Shown: positions 1 to 9,584 of the stretch, in pieces | Numbering within the stretch: the stretch's first letter is position 1 | How the letters are laid out: every line of letters starts with the position of its first letter | Program-made: the position numbers and the translations under genes | Source of the DNA: GCA-2746605 sp963704835 | GTDB lineage: Bacteria > Bacteroidota > Ignavibacteria > Ignavibacteriales > Melioribacteraceae | Length of the DNA: 64,000 bases | Reading direction: 5' to 3' | Assembly (NCBI GenBank): GCA_963704835.1 | Contig: CAVPHW010000011.1 | Coordinates: 190,114 to 254,113 of the forward strand | Notes under the pieces: generated by a model | The model's database searches: none | What the model was told of the DNA's origin: nothing | The model's input: only the letters and a program-made list of their open reading frames with translations

Positions 1-590
1 TTTTCATTAGGTATATGAGAAGTTGTAACGTAGACTTGGGAATCATTTATTAGTAAGAAAGTACTATCAGGTTTCCAGATAATTGAATAAGTATTCCACT
101 CATTTTCTTTAATTGTGTTTTTTAAATCATATGTTTGCCGATTTGTAACAGTATCTCCGCTAACTCCAAATAGTGACCAATTGTAGGTAACCGCCAAGTT
201 ATCACTTCCTTGTTGCATAACCCAAGCAACGTCATAATCGAATAAAATATCTTGAAGAGTTAAATCACCATCCCAAAATCCCCAACCTCTTGATCCAATA
301 TGCTGTGGAGAATATTTGAGTCGAACCCTTAATTGTGTGCCTGGTAAATACGGTTCTGTTGGGTCGTAAATTTCTGTATTACAGTATTCCGAAGCTATTG
401 CATTAACTAAATTCAGTTTTAACAATCCATTCTCTACTGTGGGAATAGATTGGTTTCCGTCTGCCCGCCAATACCAATAGTTATTTTTTGCTTTAAAATC
501 ATCTTGCAATAAAACTTGACTCTGTAACCAAGTATTTGTTGAAAAAAATAATAGTAATGCAGATAAAAAAAGTTTTATAGATTTATTCAT
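1..590 (-). CDS. Secreted jelly-roll (GH16/laminin-G-like) protein, 3' end beyond the window
   Basis: Open reading frame starting at the ATG at 588-590 and still open at base 1, so at least 196 residues with the C terminus missing. The N terminus is a signal peptide (MNKSIKLFLSALLLFF, then polar residues). The mature part carries LLQDDF, a WYWRADGNQ segment, QHIGSRGWGFWDGD and NEWNTYSIIWKPDSTFLLIN; this last pattern resembles the strand of concanavalin-like/GH16 beta-sandwiches. It is collinear with the first third of the neighbouring gene at 603-2394, and the two lie head to tail about 12 bases apart, a tandem duplication. A periplasmic or exported carbohydrate-binding role is inference; the GH16 catalytic ExDxxE motif is not seen in the visible part. 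Confidence 0.7.
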   Translation of the reverse strand, partial: MNKSIKLFLSALLLFFSTNTWLQSQVLLQDDFKAKNNYWYWRADGNQSIPTVENGLLKLNLVNAIASEYCNTEIYDPTEPYLPGTQLRVRLKYSPQHIGSRGWGFWDGDLTLQDILFDYDVAWVMQQGSDNLAVTYNWSLFGVSGDTVTNRQTYDLKNTIKENEWNTYSIIWKPDSTFLLINDSQVYVTTSHIPNE

Positions 591-602
591 AGTTAGTTTC
601 GA

Positions 603-2394
603 TTATTCTATTGGAATAGTTACTGAGCTTAATATAGGTAAATGATTTCTATGATAAACTGCACAGTAATAATTTCCAGGATTAATTCCAACAAATTTTA
701 GATTGCCGCCATCTATATCTACAATATTACCAAATTTATTTAAAAGAGCAGCTCTAAAATATTGCTTGGTTGGTGTTGTTTGGTTGTCTCTTAACTCAAT
801 TAAAACCCAATCTATTATATTAGGTGGAGTGATATTGATTTCTTCTTCACCTTTATAATTCCAAGGTGATGCATTAAATGGTTGCGACATAGGAAAATCA
901 TCATTGTGAACAATACTGGAAACCATTGTATTGTTTGAGTAAGAACCTTCTAAAAAAGCATTTAAATTTACATAAGATATTTTTACTCCATAACAAGCTA
1001 CACTAAATAATTTTGGCTTACCGGTTTCGTAAATATTTACGACATGATTGCCTGGAGGAATTACCTTTTTGATTACAACTGTTTTGGGGATTCCATCAAG
1101 CTCATTTCCATCAATTGCATTTTCACCTGTCCATAAATAATCAGTTCCATCAATTTCTACCTTAATTTGATCTCCTGAAAACCCTGTTCCTGATAAGAGA
1201 AAAATAATTTCATTTTCTTTATAAGTGTCAAAACTTATTGTTTTCCATAAACCGTCACCATTTGTTTTAGTCTGGTTATAAGTTTCATTTATTAATACTT
1301 GACCATTTTCAGAAAATAGTACAATCGCATCTCTTAAAAATGGAGTAACATCAGAAAACAATTGTAATTTATGATCGGATGCACTAATATCTGAGGTTAG
1401 AACAATTGAAGACCCAGTTCCGTTGATAATGTTTCCATCAAGAGAACTCGCAGTATTCCAGCCAGAATCAATATCATCCAATACAACTTTTAAATCATCA
1501 TCATCACTAACTGTTCCGTAGGATTCAGCATTGCCAGTAATAAATACTAAAGCTTTCCCTGCAGTTGTGGTATTAAATTCGTACTCTTTCCACAATGTAC
1601 TAACTTTACCAGAGGCATGTGTGTTTGGACTGTCCCATATTTTAATAATTCCAGAGGGAGTTCGAGGAATGCTTGGTCCATTTATCCCCGATACTTCAAC
1701 AAAATCAACTAACATTACTGAGCCAGTAGAATTATTGTTCAGGAATACAAAAGGATTAGTAATATCAATTACTCTATTATCAATCCAAATATCAACTCGC
1801 ATTTTATCATTTGGATTATGAAGTGTTGAGGTGAAAAGGAGGTTTTCATCCAGATACAAAAAACTAGTATCTGCTCTCCAAATTATATTATAAGTATGCC
1901 ACAGAGTCTCGTCAACTATACCCTTTAAATTAAAGGTGTCTCTACTAAAAATAGAGTTAGTATTTACTCCAAATAAAGACCAATTATAAGCCGCCCCATA
2001 AATTGGTCCACCTTGTTGCATGATCCAAGCTACATCATAATCTGTTAATAGCGAGATAAAATCAATATCACCATCCCAAAAACCCCAACCTCTAGAACCA
2101 ATATGTTGAGGAGAACATTTAAGTCTAATTTTAACTTGTGTACCTGACTAAATATGGCTCAGTTGGATTATATATTTCTGTATTACAATATTGATCTGCT
2201 ATAGCATTAATTAATTCTAACTTAAGCAATCCGTTTCCAACAGTTGGCTCCGTTTGATTTCCATCCTCCCGGAAATACCAATGGTCACTTTTATGCACAA
2301 AATCGTCTTGAAGAAGTGCTTGTGCCAACAAGCTTTTACCTTCTGAAAGGAATGCAAAAAATGCAATAAAGAGTATTTTTATTATAAAATTCAT
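603..2394 (-). pseudogene. Secreted jelly-roll protein, paralogue of the gene at 1-590, one frameshift
   Basis: Two collinear reading frames: 2131-2394 (signal peptide MNFIIKILFIAFFAFLSEG and the start of the fold) and 603-2021 (rest). Comparison with the paralogue at 1-590 puts one extra base near 2148, in the stretch matching its PYLPGTQLRVRL; bridging it gives QHIGSRGWGFWDGD and a protein of about 597 residues. Domain order: signal peptide, concanavalin-like jelly roll (WHTYNIIWRADTSFLYLD), then two further beta-rich regions of carbohydrate-binding character, ending in NYYCAVYHRNHLPILSS. The RNHL motif recalls C-terminal modules of secreted Bacteroidetes proteins; there is no NPFNPST sorting domain. 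Function unknown beyond being secreted and probably glycan-binding. The frameshift may be real or a consensus error. Confidence 0.6.
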
Positions 2395-2721
2395 TGTGGT
2401 AGAAATTAAAGTAAATATAAGTTGAGTAAAATATTTAGTTTTTATTCACTTACGCAAAGGACAAATGGTTAATAAATAAATAAATTCAATAAATTATGTG
2501 TTAAATATCACAGTAACACAGATAATGAGCCTTGCTGATGGTATAATCCAATGATCAGTATTTAAAATGAATTTTTATTAATATTTAGCGATCTTTAGAT
2601 TAGTAAATAATAATTTAATAAAGTTGATATTGCTTCAAAAATGGCTAACTGCAATTTTAATAAAATTAAGACTATTTTAGTACGAATCATACTTTGAGTA
2701 TCTAGGAAGCATTTAATAAAA
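2395..2721. other. Intergenic region between divergent genes, no gene seen
   Basis: About 330 AT-rich bases between the start of the secreted protein (minus) and the start of the kinase (plus). It must hold both promoters. No ORF, clear hairpin or recognisable sigma-54 box (TGGCAC-N5-TTGC) was found by eye. Confidence 0.4.
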
Positions 2722-4212
2722 ATGAAAAACTTTGTGTTACAATTTATAGAAAATTATTCTTCACAAATAATTGAAATTTGGATTTCAAGACTTTCTCAAA
2801 AAATTAAAAATAAAATTCCATCTGCAGAATTAGAAACCTTCATTAAATCTTTTCTAGAAATATTAACAAATTGTGAAAAAATAGAAAGTTGTGAAAAGTT
2901 GACATTTTTTTTATCGACAAGTTATGATCTGTTTTCTAGTCAAAAATTAACTATGCCCGAAATTAATAGAATATTTTCAGTCGGCAAGAATTCAATTTTT
3001 GAAATTATAAAAATGCATAACAGTTCAAAATATACTTTTTTAATGGTGCACGAATTTCTTGATGTAATTTTTGATCAAATTTACTCTGAATATTTAGAGA
3101 TACATCAAGAAAATAAAGTGAAAATACTTTCGGAGGGAAGAGATCGTCTACTTAAAAAATTAGAAATAAATCAGCAATATTTACAAAATATTTTGCAATA
3201 CTCTGATTCAGCAATTATGGTAGTCGACGCGAATGAGGAATTTATTGCTTGGAATAAAGGTGCTGAAAAAATATTTGGATATTTGCCAGAGGAAATCATT
3301 GGTAAAAATTCTTCCACTTTTTTGCCGGAAGGTGATAAATACTTACATGAATTAAAAAATATAGTTGACGAAGTTAAAGCAAAAGGCTTTGTAAAAATTG
3401 TTGAAACTGAAAGGATGACTAAAGATAATAGAATGATTCCAGTTCAATTGAATGTTGCAATGTTGCCAGGTGAAGATAATAGCTATGCTGGAAGAACAGT
3501 CGTGATTACAGATGTTTCTGAAGTAAGAAAGCTTCAACAACAAGTCGATCAATCTGAAAAACTCGCGGTAATTGGTCAACTTGCAGCCGGTGTTGCCCAT
3601 GAAATTGGCAATCCACTAGCATCAATTTCATCAATTGTTCAAATTTTGCAAAGGAAGTCAAAAGATCAATTTATAAGTGATCAGCTAGCAAATGTAAAAG
3701 ATAACATTTCAAGAATTTCTAAAATAGTTAGAGAACTTGTTGATTTATCTAGACCGCCAAGTCATGATGAAAGCATAACTCAAATAAATGAAGTTATTAA
3801 AACGGCTGTGGGTATAGTTAAATATGATAAACGTGTTAAAAGAGTAGAGTTTAAAACCTATCTTGACGAAAATTTACCATTAATAAAAGTTGTTCCGGAC
3901 CAGCTCATTCAGGTGTTTATTAATATTTTGATCAACGCTTTAGACGCTATAGAAGGAGAAGGAATAATCAAAGTAAAATCATCTTATGATGAAAAATATA
4001 TTTTTGTGAGTTTATTGGATAATGGATGTGGTATGGAGCTGGAAACAATTACAAGAATATTCGACCCATTTTTTTCTACCAAACAAGTTGGTAAAGGAAC
4101 CGGACTTGGTTTATCAGTGAGTTTTGGGATTGTAAAAAAAATTGGTGGTGATATTAAAGTAAATAGTAAATTGGGTAATGGAAGTGAATTTATTGTTCAA
4201 ATTCCACTATAG
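2722..4212 (+). CDS. PAS sensor histidine kinase, NtrB-like
   Basis: 496 residues, no membrane segment, so probably cytoplasmic. Residues 1-140 are helical and resemble the RsbR/RsbRD-type N-terminal sensor domain (weak call). A PAS domain follows at about 152-270 (SAIMVVDANEEFIAWN, IFGYLPEEIIGK). The HisKA box is GVAHEIGNPLASISS with phospho-acceptor His293. The ATPase domain has NILINALDAIEG (N box), DNGCGM (G1), FDPFFSTK (F box) and GTGLGLS (G2), all intact. The HExxNPL form of the His box is typical of NtrB-type kinases that pair with sigma-54 activators. The next gene, 16 bases downstream, is exactly such a regulator, so the two form a two-component operon. The signal sensed cannot be told from sequence. 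Confidence 0.9.
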   Translation: MKNFVLQFIENYSSQIIEIWISRLSQKIKNKIPSAELETFIKSFLEILTNCEKIESCEKLTFFLSTSYDLFSSQKLTMPEINRIFSVGKNSIFEIIKMHNSSKYTFLMVHEFLDVIFDQIYSEYLEIHQENKVKILSEGRDRLLKKLEINQQYLQNILQYSDSAIMVVDANEEFIAWNKGAEKIFGYLPEEIIGKNSSTFLPEGDKYLHELKNIVDEVKAKGFVKIVETERMTKDNRMIPVQLNVAMLPGEDNSYAGRTVVITDVSEVRKLQQQVDQSEKLAVIGQLAAGVAHEIGNPLASISSIVQILQRKSKDQFISDQLANVKDNISRISKIVRELVDLSRPPSHDESITQINEVIKTAVGIVKYDKRVKRVEFKTYLDENLPLIKVVPDQLIQVFINILINALDAIEGEGIIKVKSSYDEKYIFVSLLDNGCGMELETITRIFDPFFSTKQVGKGTGLGLSVSFGIVKKIGGDIKVNSKLGNGSEFIVQIPL

Positions 4213-4228
4213 CTTAAAATAAAGGAAT

Positions 4229-5596
4229 ATGATGGATACTAAAATTTTAATAGTTGACGATGAAAAAGGCATACGTGATTCTTTAAAAATGGTCTTGGCC
4301 GATGAAGGTTTTTCTACTGTTGCTGTATCAAATGGCTTGGAAGCTCTTGAGGAAATTAAAAATAATGAATTCCATTTAGTAATTTCTGATATTAAAATGC
4401 CTGGATTAGACGGTATTGAGCTTTTGGAACAATGTTCAAAGATATCTCCGGAAACTTATTTCATTATAATGACGGCCTATGCTTCTGTTGAAACTGCAAT
4501 AAGCTCCTTAAGAAATGGTGCTTACGATTACTTATTAAAACCAGTTGAGTTTGATGATCTGTTATTCAAAGTAAAAAGACTTTTGGATTTTAAAAAAATC
4601 TCTGACGAAAATAAATTTCTCCGTCAAAAAATATCTTCATCTGCGGATTTTGAAAATATCATTGGTAAGAGTGAACCAATGAAGAAAATATTTAAAATTA
4701 TTTCTCAAGTAGCACCAACTAATACAAACATATTTATTTCTGGAAAAAGCGGAACTGGTAAAGAGCTTGTTGCAAAAGCAATACATTTTAATAGTAAAAG
4801 GAAAGACAAAATATTTTTACCAATAAATTGCGGTGCTATTTCTGAGAATCTTATTGAAAGTGAGTTGTTTGGTCATAGAAAGGGATCTTTTACCGGAGCT
4901 ATTGGTGATAAAGATGGACTTTTTAAAGTTGCTGATGGTGGGACTTTATTTTTAGATGAAATTGGTGATCTTCCATTAAATTTACAAGTGAAACTGCTTC
5001 GGGCAATTGAGGATAAAGCGTTTATGCCTGTTGGAGGAGTTAGACCTGTTCAAACTGATGTTAGAATAATTGCAGCAACTAACCAAGATATTTACGAAAA
5101 GACACTCAAAGGGGAGTTTAGAGAAGATCTATATTATAGATTAAATGTTGTTGAAATTAAATTACCCTCATTAAATGAAAGGCGCGATGATATTCCTATT
5201 TTAGTAAATCATTTTGTTGAAAAATACTGCAATGAAATGGCCAAACCATTGCTTGGGGTAAGTAATGAAACAATTAAAAAATTAATTAATTATGATTGGC
5301 GCGGTGGTGTTAGAGAACTTGAAAATATTATAGAAAGAGCGATAATATTCTCTGGAGGAGATAAAATTGAGGTAGATGATCTTGCACAAAGCAATAATAC
5401 TTTTGTCAGTCTTAACAATATGCCCGAATCATTAAAAGATGCTACCTTGATTTTTGAAAAGGAACATATAAATAGAGTTATTAGTAAATACGATAATAAT
5501 AAAGAAGAAGCTGCAAAAGCATTAGATATAGGGTTGTCATCTTTGTATAGAAAAATGGAGTTAATGGGAATTCCAACTAGACCATTAAAAGATTAA
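4229..5596 (+). CDS. Sigma-54-dependent response regulator, NtrC family
   Basis: 455 residues in the classical order REC - AAA+ - Fis HTH. The receiver has the acidic pair in ILIVDDE and phospho-acceptor Asp54 (VISDIKMPG). The AAA+ domain has Walker A GKSGTGKE (about 172-179), the sigma-54 contact loop as GSFTGA (219-224) and Walker B LFLDEIGDLP. The C terminus (EEAAKALDIGLSSLYRKMELMGI) is a Fis-type helix-turn-helix. Start: AAAGGA at 4221-4226 precedes two adjacent ATGs at 4229 and 4232; the second has better spacing. Partner of the kinase just upstream. Expected to bind enhancer sites and activate RpoN promoters; targets unknown. Confidence 0.92.
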   Translation: MMDTKILIVDDEKGIRDSLKMVLADEGFSTVAVSNGLEALEEIKNNEFHLVISDIKMPGLDGIELLEQCSKISPETYFIIMTAYASVETAISSLRNGAYDYLLKPVEFDDLLFKVKRLLDFKKISDENKFLRQKISSSADFENIIGKSEPMKKIFKIISQVAPTNTNIFISGKSGTGKELVAKAIHFNSKRKDKIFLPINCGAISENLIESELFGHRKGSFTGAIGDKDGLFKVADGGTLFLDEIGDLPLNLQVKLLRAIEDKAFMPVGGVRPVQTDVRIIAATNQDIYEKTLKGEFREDLYYRLNVVEIKLPSLNERRDDIPILVNHFVEKYCNEMAKPLLGVSNETIKKLINYDWRGGVRELENIIERAIIFSGGDKIEVDDLAQSNNTFVSLNNMPESLKDATLIFEKEHINRVISKYDNNKEEAAKALDIGLSSLYRKMELMGIPTRPLKD

Positions 5597-5659
5597 AATT
5601 ATTATTTATGTAATTTATTTTTGGAATGAAGAGAGTAAGTTTATTAAAATTTGTGGAAT

Positions 5660-7129
5660 ATGGATTTAAAAGAAATTAAGGTTTATGAAAATATGATGGT
5701 CCCAAATGAAAATTATTTTTTCATTTCGTGGGATTATTATGACTTTTTTAATTGTTCAAATTCTTTCGAAGAAATAACCGGATACTCAAGCAAAGAAATT
5801 TCACAGATGGAATTCAAACATCATTCTTTAATTGAAGGTGTTGATTCAGGAAAAACTTATAATTCCATACTCGAATTCTTTTCACAAAATGAAATAAAGC
5901 AACTTGTAAAAGTTTATAAAATTTTATCAAAAACGGAAAAACCAATTTGGTTCAAAGAGTTTATTTCAGTTAACCAGAAAAATGACAAAAAACAATATTC
6001 TAGTTTGCTAGTGGATATTTCGGATATAAAGCAGAAAGAGGAAGAACTTAACTCAATTGCTCTGGCTAAAACTGAACTTAATAATTCCAAGGATAAATTA
6101 ATTTCAATAATTTCGCATGATTTAAGAGCACCTTTTACAAGTTTACTTGGGTTTTCTGAGATTTTGATTAACGAACGTGAACTGCCGGAAAAAGAACGAG
6201 TTGAATATTTAGAATATATTCATGAAGCATCTAAAATTCAGCTTCAAATGGTAAATCATTTATTAGATTGGACAAAATTACAAACCGGAACAATGAGTTT
6301 TGAACCAAGAAGAATAGAAATTAGAGATATAATAGATAATTGTATCTCCGTATTAACCGGCGTTGCAATGCGAAAGAATATTGAAATAAAAGTCTTTGGC
6401 GGCAAAGGTGTCTTTGTAAATGTTGACGAAAAATTGATGAATCAAGTTATTACAAATTTATTAAGCAATGCTGTTAAGTTTACGCCAAGTGACAAAACGA
6501 TAAAAGTTACTGTAGATTATTATAAGAAAGATATGGTTGAGGTAATTGTAAAGGATGAAGGCATTGGTATTTCAGAAAGTAATCAGATGAAATTATTTAG
6601 GGTTGATACTAAGTTTTCATTAATTGGAACTGCAGGTGAAAAAGGAAGTGGATTAGGATTATCTTTGGTAAAAGAGATTGTTGAAAAGCATTCCGGGAAA
6701 ATCTGGCTATACTCAGAAATTAATAAGGGAAGTGAGTTTCATTTTGTTATTCCTAAAGCTGAAGATATAATACTAATTGTTGAAGAATATGAAGAAATCC
6801 AAAAAGAGTATCTTAATTCATTCAGGACTAAATTCTCCAATTATGAAATTACTTTTTTGAAAACTGGTTTTGAAGCAATGAATTATATTACTGATAAAAC
6901 TCCATCAATAGTCATTCTTTATCATGATATGCCTCTAATGAGTGGTGTTCAGCTAATCTCATCTCTAAGGAAAAAAGATAGTCATAATAAAGTCTCTGTA
7001 GTTGTGCTTGTTGATAAACTAAACGAAGATGAAAAAAAACAGTATAAAAAATTGAAAGTTGAAAATTTTGTAGACTTTAATTCCACACCACAAGAAATTG
7101 CCGAAAAAATATCTTTTTTATCTCCTTAG
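5660..7129 (+). CDS. Hybrid PAS histidine kinase with degenerate C-terminal receiver
   Basis: About 489 residues. A TTG at 5651 is in frame, but the ATG at 5660 (MDLKEIK) looks the better start; no strong Shine-Dalgarno is seen for either. PAS-like region about 20-125 (EEITGYSSKEISQMEF). HisKA box IISHDLRAPFTSLLGFSEIL. ATPase boxes NLLSNAVKFT, DEGIGIS and GSGLGLSLV intact. The last 120 residues have a receiver-like fold, but the normal phospho-acceptor position is Tyr (VILYHDMPLMSG), the acidic pair reads VEEYEE and the conserved Lys-Pro loop reads STP, so it should not be phosphorylated normally. It follows the NtrC-like gene in the same direction after a 60-base gap. The pseudo-receiver may regulate the kinase allosterically; this is inference. 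Confidence 0.85.
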   Translation: MDLKEIKVYENMMVPNENYFFISWDYYDFFNCSNSFEEITGYSSKEISQMEFKHHSLIEGVDSGKTYNSILEFFSQNEIKQLVKVYKILSKTEKPIWFKEFISVNQKNDKKQYSSLLVDISDIKQKEEELNSIALAKTELNNSKDKLISIISHDLRAPFTSLLGFSEILINERELPEKERVEYLEYIHEASKIQLQMVNHLLDWTKLQTGTMSFEPRRIEIRDIIDNCISVLTGVAMRKNIEIKVFGGKGVFVNVDEKLMNQVITNLLSNAVKFTPSDKTIKVTVDYYKKDMVEVIVKDEGIGISESNQMKLFRVDTKFSLIGTAGEKGSGLGLSLVKEIVEKHSGKIWLYSEINKGSEFHFVIPKAEDIILIVEEYEEIQKEYLNSFRTKFSNYEITFLKTGFEAMNYITDKTPSIVILYHDMPLMSGVQLISSLRKKDSHNKVSVVVLVDKLNEDEKKQYKKLKVENFVDFNSTPQEIAEKISFLSP

Positions 7130-7196
7130 CATCAAATTTTTAGAATAAAATACTTATTTTTATTTTTTCAATAATAGTTAACCAGAAAGGAACAGA

Positions 7197-7724
7197 TTGA
7201 AGAACCCCCAATTTTCTGAAAATCATCTTTGGTATGCTCTATATACAAAACCTCGTCACGAATTTAAAGCTGAAGAACAGCTAAGAAATTGTGGAATAGA
7301 ATATTTTTTACCCACAATCACTAAAATGAAGCAATGGAGCGATAGAAAGAAGAAAGTAACTGAGCCTTTATTCAGTGGATATATATTTGTTAAAGGAAAT
7401 GAAAGAGATAGATTGCTTGCATTAGAACAATATGCAATTGTTCGTTCTATATTTTTTGAGGGTAAGCCGGCAACTGTTCCAAACTGGCAAATTGAAAACC
7501 TTCAAAAAATGTTGGAAAGTGGATTGGATGTTTCTGTATCTGAAAAACTAGCAGTTGGAAGTCTTGTGAAAATTATTTCTGGACCTTTCAAAGATGTTGA
7601 AGGTATAGTTTATGAAAATTCAAATCAAGAACGGATTTTAGCTATTACAATCGATCTGCTTAGAAGATCAGTTATAGTTAAAATTCCTAGTGAAAGTGTT
7701 ATTGAAAAAGCTAAAGCAGGATAA
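7197..7724 (+). CDS. NusG paralogue, UpxY/RfaH-type transcription antiterminator
   Basis: 175 residues. NGN domain about 10-105 (WYALYTKPRHEFKAEEQL, PLFSGYIFVKG) and a C-terminal KOW motif (GSLVKIISGPFKDVEGIVYE). Length and the early LYTKPRxE motif fit the specialised NusG paralogues of Bacteroidetes (UpxY) rather than housekeeping NusG. Translation starts at TTG 7197; AGAAAGGA at 7182-7189 supports it at good spacing and there is no ATG in range. Members of this family keep RNA polymerase elongating through long polysaccharide or secondary-metabolite operons. Here the gene is followed by a nuclease and a sirtuin, not a polysaccharide operon, so its target is not evident. Confidence 0.85.
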   Translation: MKNPQFSENHLWYALYTKPRHEFKAEEQLRNCGIEYFLPTITKMKQWSDRKKKVTEPLFSGYIFVKGNERDRLLALEQYAIVRSIFFEGKPATVPNWQIENLQKMLESGLDVSVSEKLAVGSLVKIISGPFKDVEGIVYENSNQERILAITIDLLRRSVIVKIPSESVIEKAKAG

Positions 7725-7727
7725 ATT

Positions 7728-8717
7728 ATGATTGATCAAACAAAAATAAATAGTCTAAAAAGTAAAGATAAAATTGATCATTTTTTATTGGTGACAAATT
7801 TTTCCCTCAAGAGTGCGAGAACCGGAAACAATTATCTAGACTTAGAATTGCGAGATACATCGATATCATTAAATGCAAAAATGTGGACCGGATTTGAATC
7901 ATTTTCAGGAAATTTAAAGCTAGGAACAGTTGTTAAAGTCCTTGGTTCAATGGATGAGTTTAATAATCAATTACAAATTAAGGTCGATAGAATTCGATTA
8001 GCTACAGAAAATGATAATATTTCACCCGAAGATTTTTTGCCAAATTCGCTAAGAGCAATTGAGGAAATGGAAAAGGAACTTAAAGATGTAATAGCTTCAA
8101 TTACTTCTGGATATCTTAAAGAATTATTGGGTAAGGTTCTTTCTGAATCGAACTATTCCAAATATATTAGAGTACCAGCGGGAAAAGCTTGGCATCATGC
8201 ATATATTGGAGGATTGCTTGAGCATACACTAGAAATCCTTAAAATTTGTGAACTTATGTGCAAGATTCATCCAGAAGTCAATAGAGAACTTTTACTAACT
8301 GGAGCTATTTTACATGATATAGGAAAAATAGAAGAATTAGAATATTCCACCGGATTTAATTATACAGACAAAGGAAAATTGTTAGGGCATATTGTAATAG
8401 CTGCAAATTTAATTGAAAAAGAAGCAAGTAAAATAAAAGAATTCCCAGATGGTATTAAAAACCAATTGCTCCATTTAGTTCTTAGTCATCAAGGAAAACT
8501 TGAATATGCTACACCGGTTGTTCCTAAAACTATTGAAGCAATAATTCTCTACCACGCAGATGAACTTAGTGCGAAAACCAATGCATATAAAGGTGCGATT
8601 GAAGCTGAGCGAGGGAATGATACTAATTGGACCAAATATTTACCATTAGCTGAAACTTCATTGTACATCACTGATAGCTCTGAAAAAAGGCAAGATTTTA
8701 AAGACACATTGTTTTAA
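7728..8717 (+). CDS. YhaM-like 3'-5' exoribonuclease (OB-fold + HD domain)
   Basis: 329 residues. The N-terminal OB-fold (residues 15-95; LVTNFSLKSARTGNNYLDLE, then AKMWTG) binds nucleic acid. The HD phosphohydrolase domain has His166 (GGLLEHTLEI), the His196-Asp197 pair (ILHDIGK) and later LSHQGKLEY and ILYHADELSAK, a complete metal-binding set. This architecture matches the YhaM family of 3'-5' exoribonucleases. It starts 3 bases after the NusG paralogue stop, so the two are co-transcribed. YhaM in Bacillus has a role in RNA turnover; the same role here is inferred from family membership. Confidence 0.88.
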   Translation: MIDQTKINSLKSKDKIDHFLLVTNFSLKSARTGNNYLDLELRDTSISLNAKMWTGFESFSGNLKLGTVVKVLGSMDEFNNQLQIKVDRIRLATENDNISPEDFLPNSLRAIEEMEKELKDVIASITSGYLKELLGKVLSESNYSKYIRVPAGKAWHHAYIGGLLEHTLEILKICELMCKIHPEVNRELLLTGAILHDIGKIEELEYSTGFNYTDKGKLLGHIVIAANLIEKEASKIKEFPDGIKNQLLHLVLSHQGKLEYATPVVPKTIEAIILYHADELSAKTNAYKGAIEAERGNDTNWTKYLPLAETSLYITDSSEKRQDFKDTLF

Positions 8718-8732
8718 TTAAAACAACATCAG

Positions 8733-9479
8733 ATGGAATTTAATAACGAATTTATTGAAAAGTTAAAGAAAGCAGAATCTCTTCTGTTTTTTACTGGTGC
8801 TGGTATTTCTGCGGAAAGTGGAATTGCTACATTTAGAGGGAAAGATGGTCTCTGGAGTAAATTAAAACCTGAGGAACTAGCAAGTTTTTCCGCATTTATG
8901 AAAAATCCAGATATGGTTTGGGAATGGTATCAGTATAGAAGAGAAATTGTAGAAGAATCTCAGCCAAATAAAGGTCATCTAGCAATTGCTGAGTTAGAAA
9001 AATATTATAAAGTAAATGTTGTTACTCAAAATGTTGATAATTTACATTTACGAGCCGGAAGTTCAAATATTGATGAGTTGCATGGCAGTATCGTTAGAAA
9101 TTTTTGTATCGATTGCAAAACTTTCTATAATCATCAAGAATTTAAATTTGATAAAAAAGTTCCAAGATGTGAAAAATGCAATGGAATGATAAGACCTGAT
9201 GTTGTTTGGTTTGGAGAAAATTTGAGGGGGAATGCATTTCCACATGGCGAGCAAAAAGCCAAAGAATGTGATATTTGTTTTATTGTTGGTACTTCAGCGA
9301 TCGTTTATCCTGCTGCATACATTCCTATTACTGCAAGCGAATATGGAGCCTATTTAGTTGAAATCAATATTGAAACAACCGAAATTTCAAATCAAGTCGA
9401 TTATTCTATTTTAGGTAAATCTGGGGATATTCTTCCTAAAATTTTAGAATTAGTAAAAACTTTTCCATTAAAAGTATAA
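8733..9479 (+). CDS. cobB: Sir2-family NAD-dependent protein deacylase
   Basis: 248 residues, full length for bacterial sirtuins. NAD-binding TGAGISAESGIATFRG at 21-36, TQNVDN at 98-103, catalytic His117 (ELHGS), and the zinc ribbon Cys125/Cys128 with Cys146/Cys149. GTSAIVYPAA near the C terminus completes the Rossmann fold. Tyr66 and Arg69 (WYQYRRE) match the Tyr-x-x-Arg pair that class III sirtuins such as SIRT5 and CobB use to bind succinyl- or malonyl-lysine, so desuccinylase activity is predicted along with deacetylation. It starts 15 bases after the YhaM-like gene and probably belongs to the same transcript. Confidence 0.93.
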   Translation: MEFNNEFIEKLKKAESLLFFTGAGISAESGIATFRGKDGLWSKLKPEELASFSAFMKNPDMVWEWYQYRREIVEESQPNKGHLAIAELEKYYKVNVVTQNVDNLHLRAGSSNIDELHGSIVRNFCIDCKTFYNHQEFKFDKKVPRCEKCNGMIRPDVVWFGENLRGNAFPHGEQKAKECDICFIVGTSAIVYPAAYIPITASEYGAYLVEINIETTEISNQVDYSILGKSGDILPKILELVKTFPLKV

Positions 9480-9584
9480 AATCAAATTCAGTTAACCTTT
9501 ATACCAAAAACTTCAAATCCTTCAGAAGTACTATAAATCAATTCATATTTTCCGATAATATTTTGGAAATATGGAGAAATTATT

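Noticed and set aside
2400..5650. Sigma-54 promoter for the NtrB/NtrC-like operon
   Set aside because: No TGGCAC-N5-TTGC match could be found by eye upstream of either gene.
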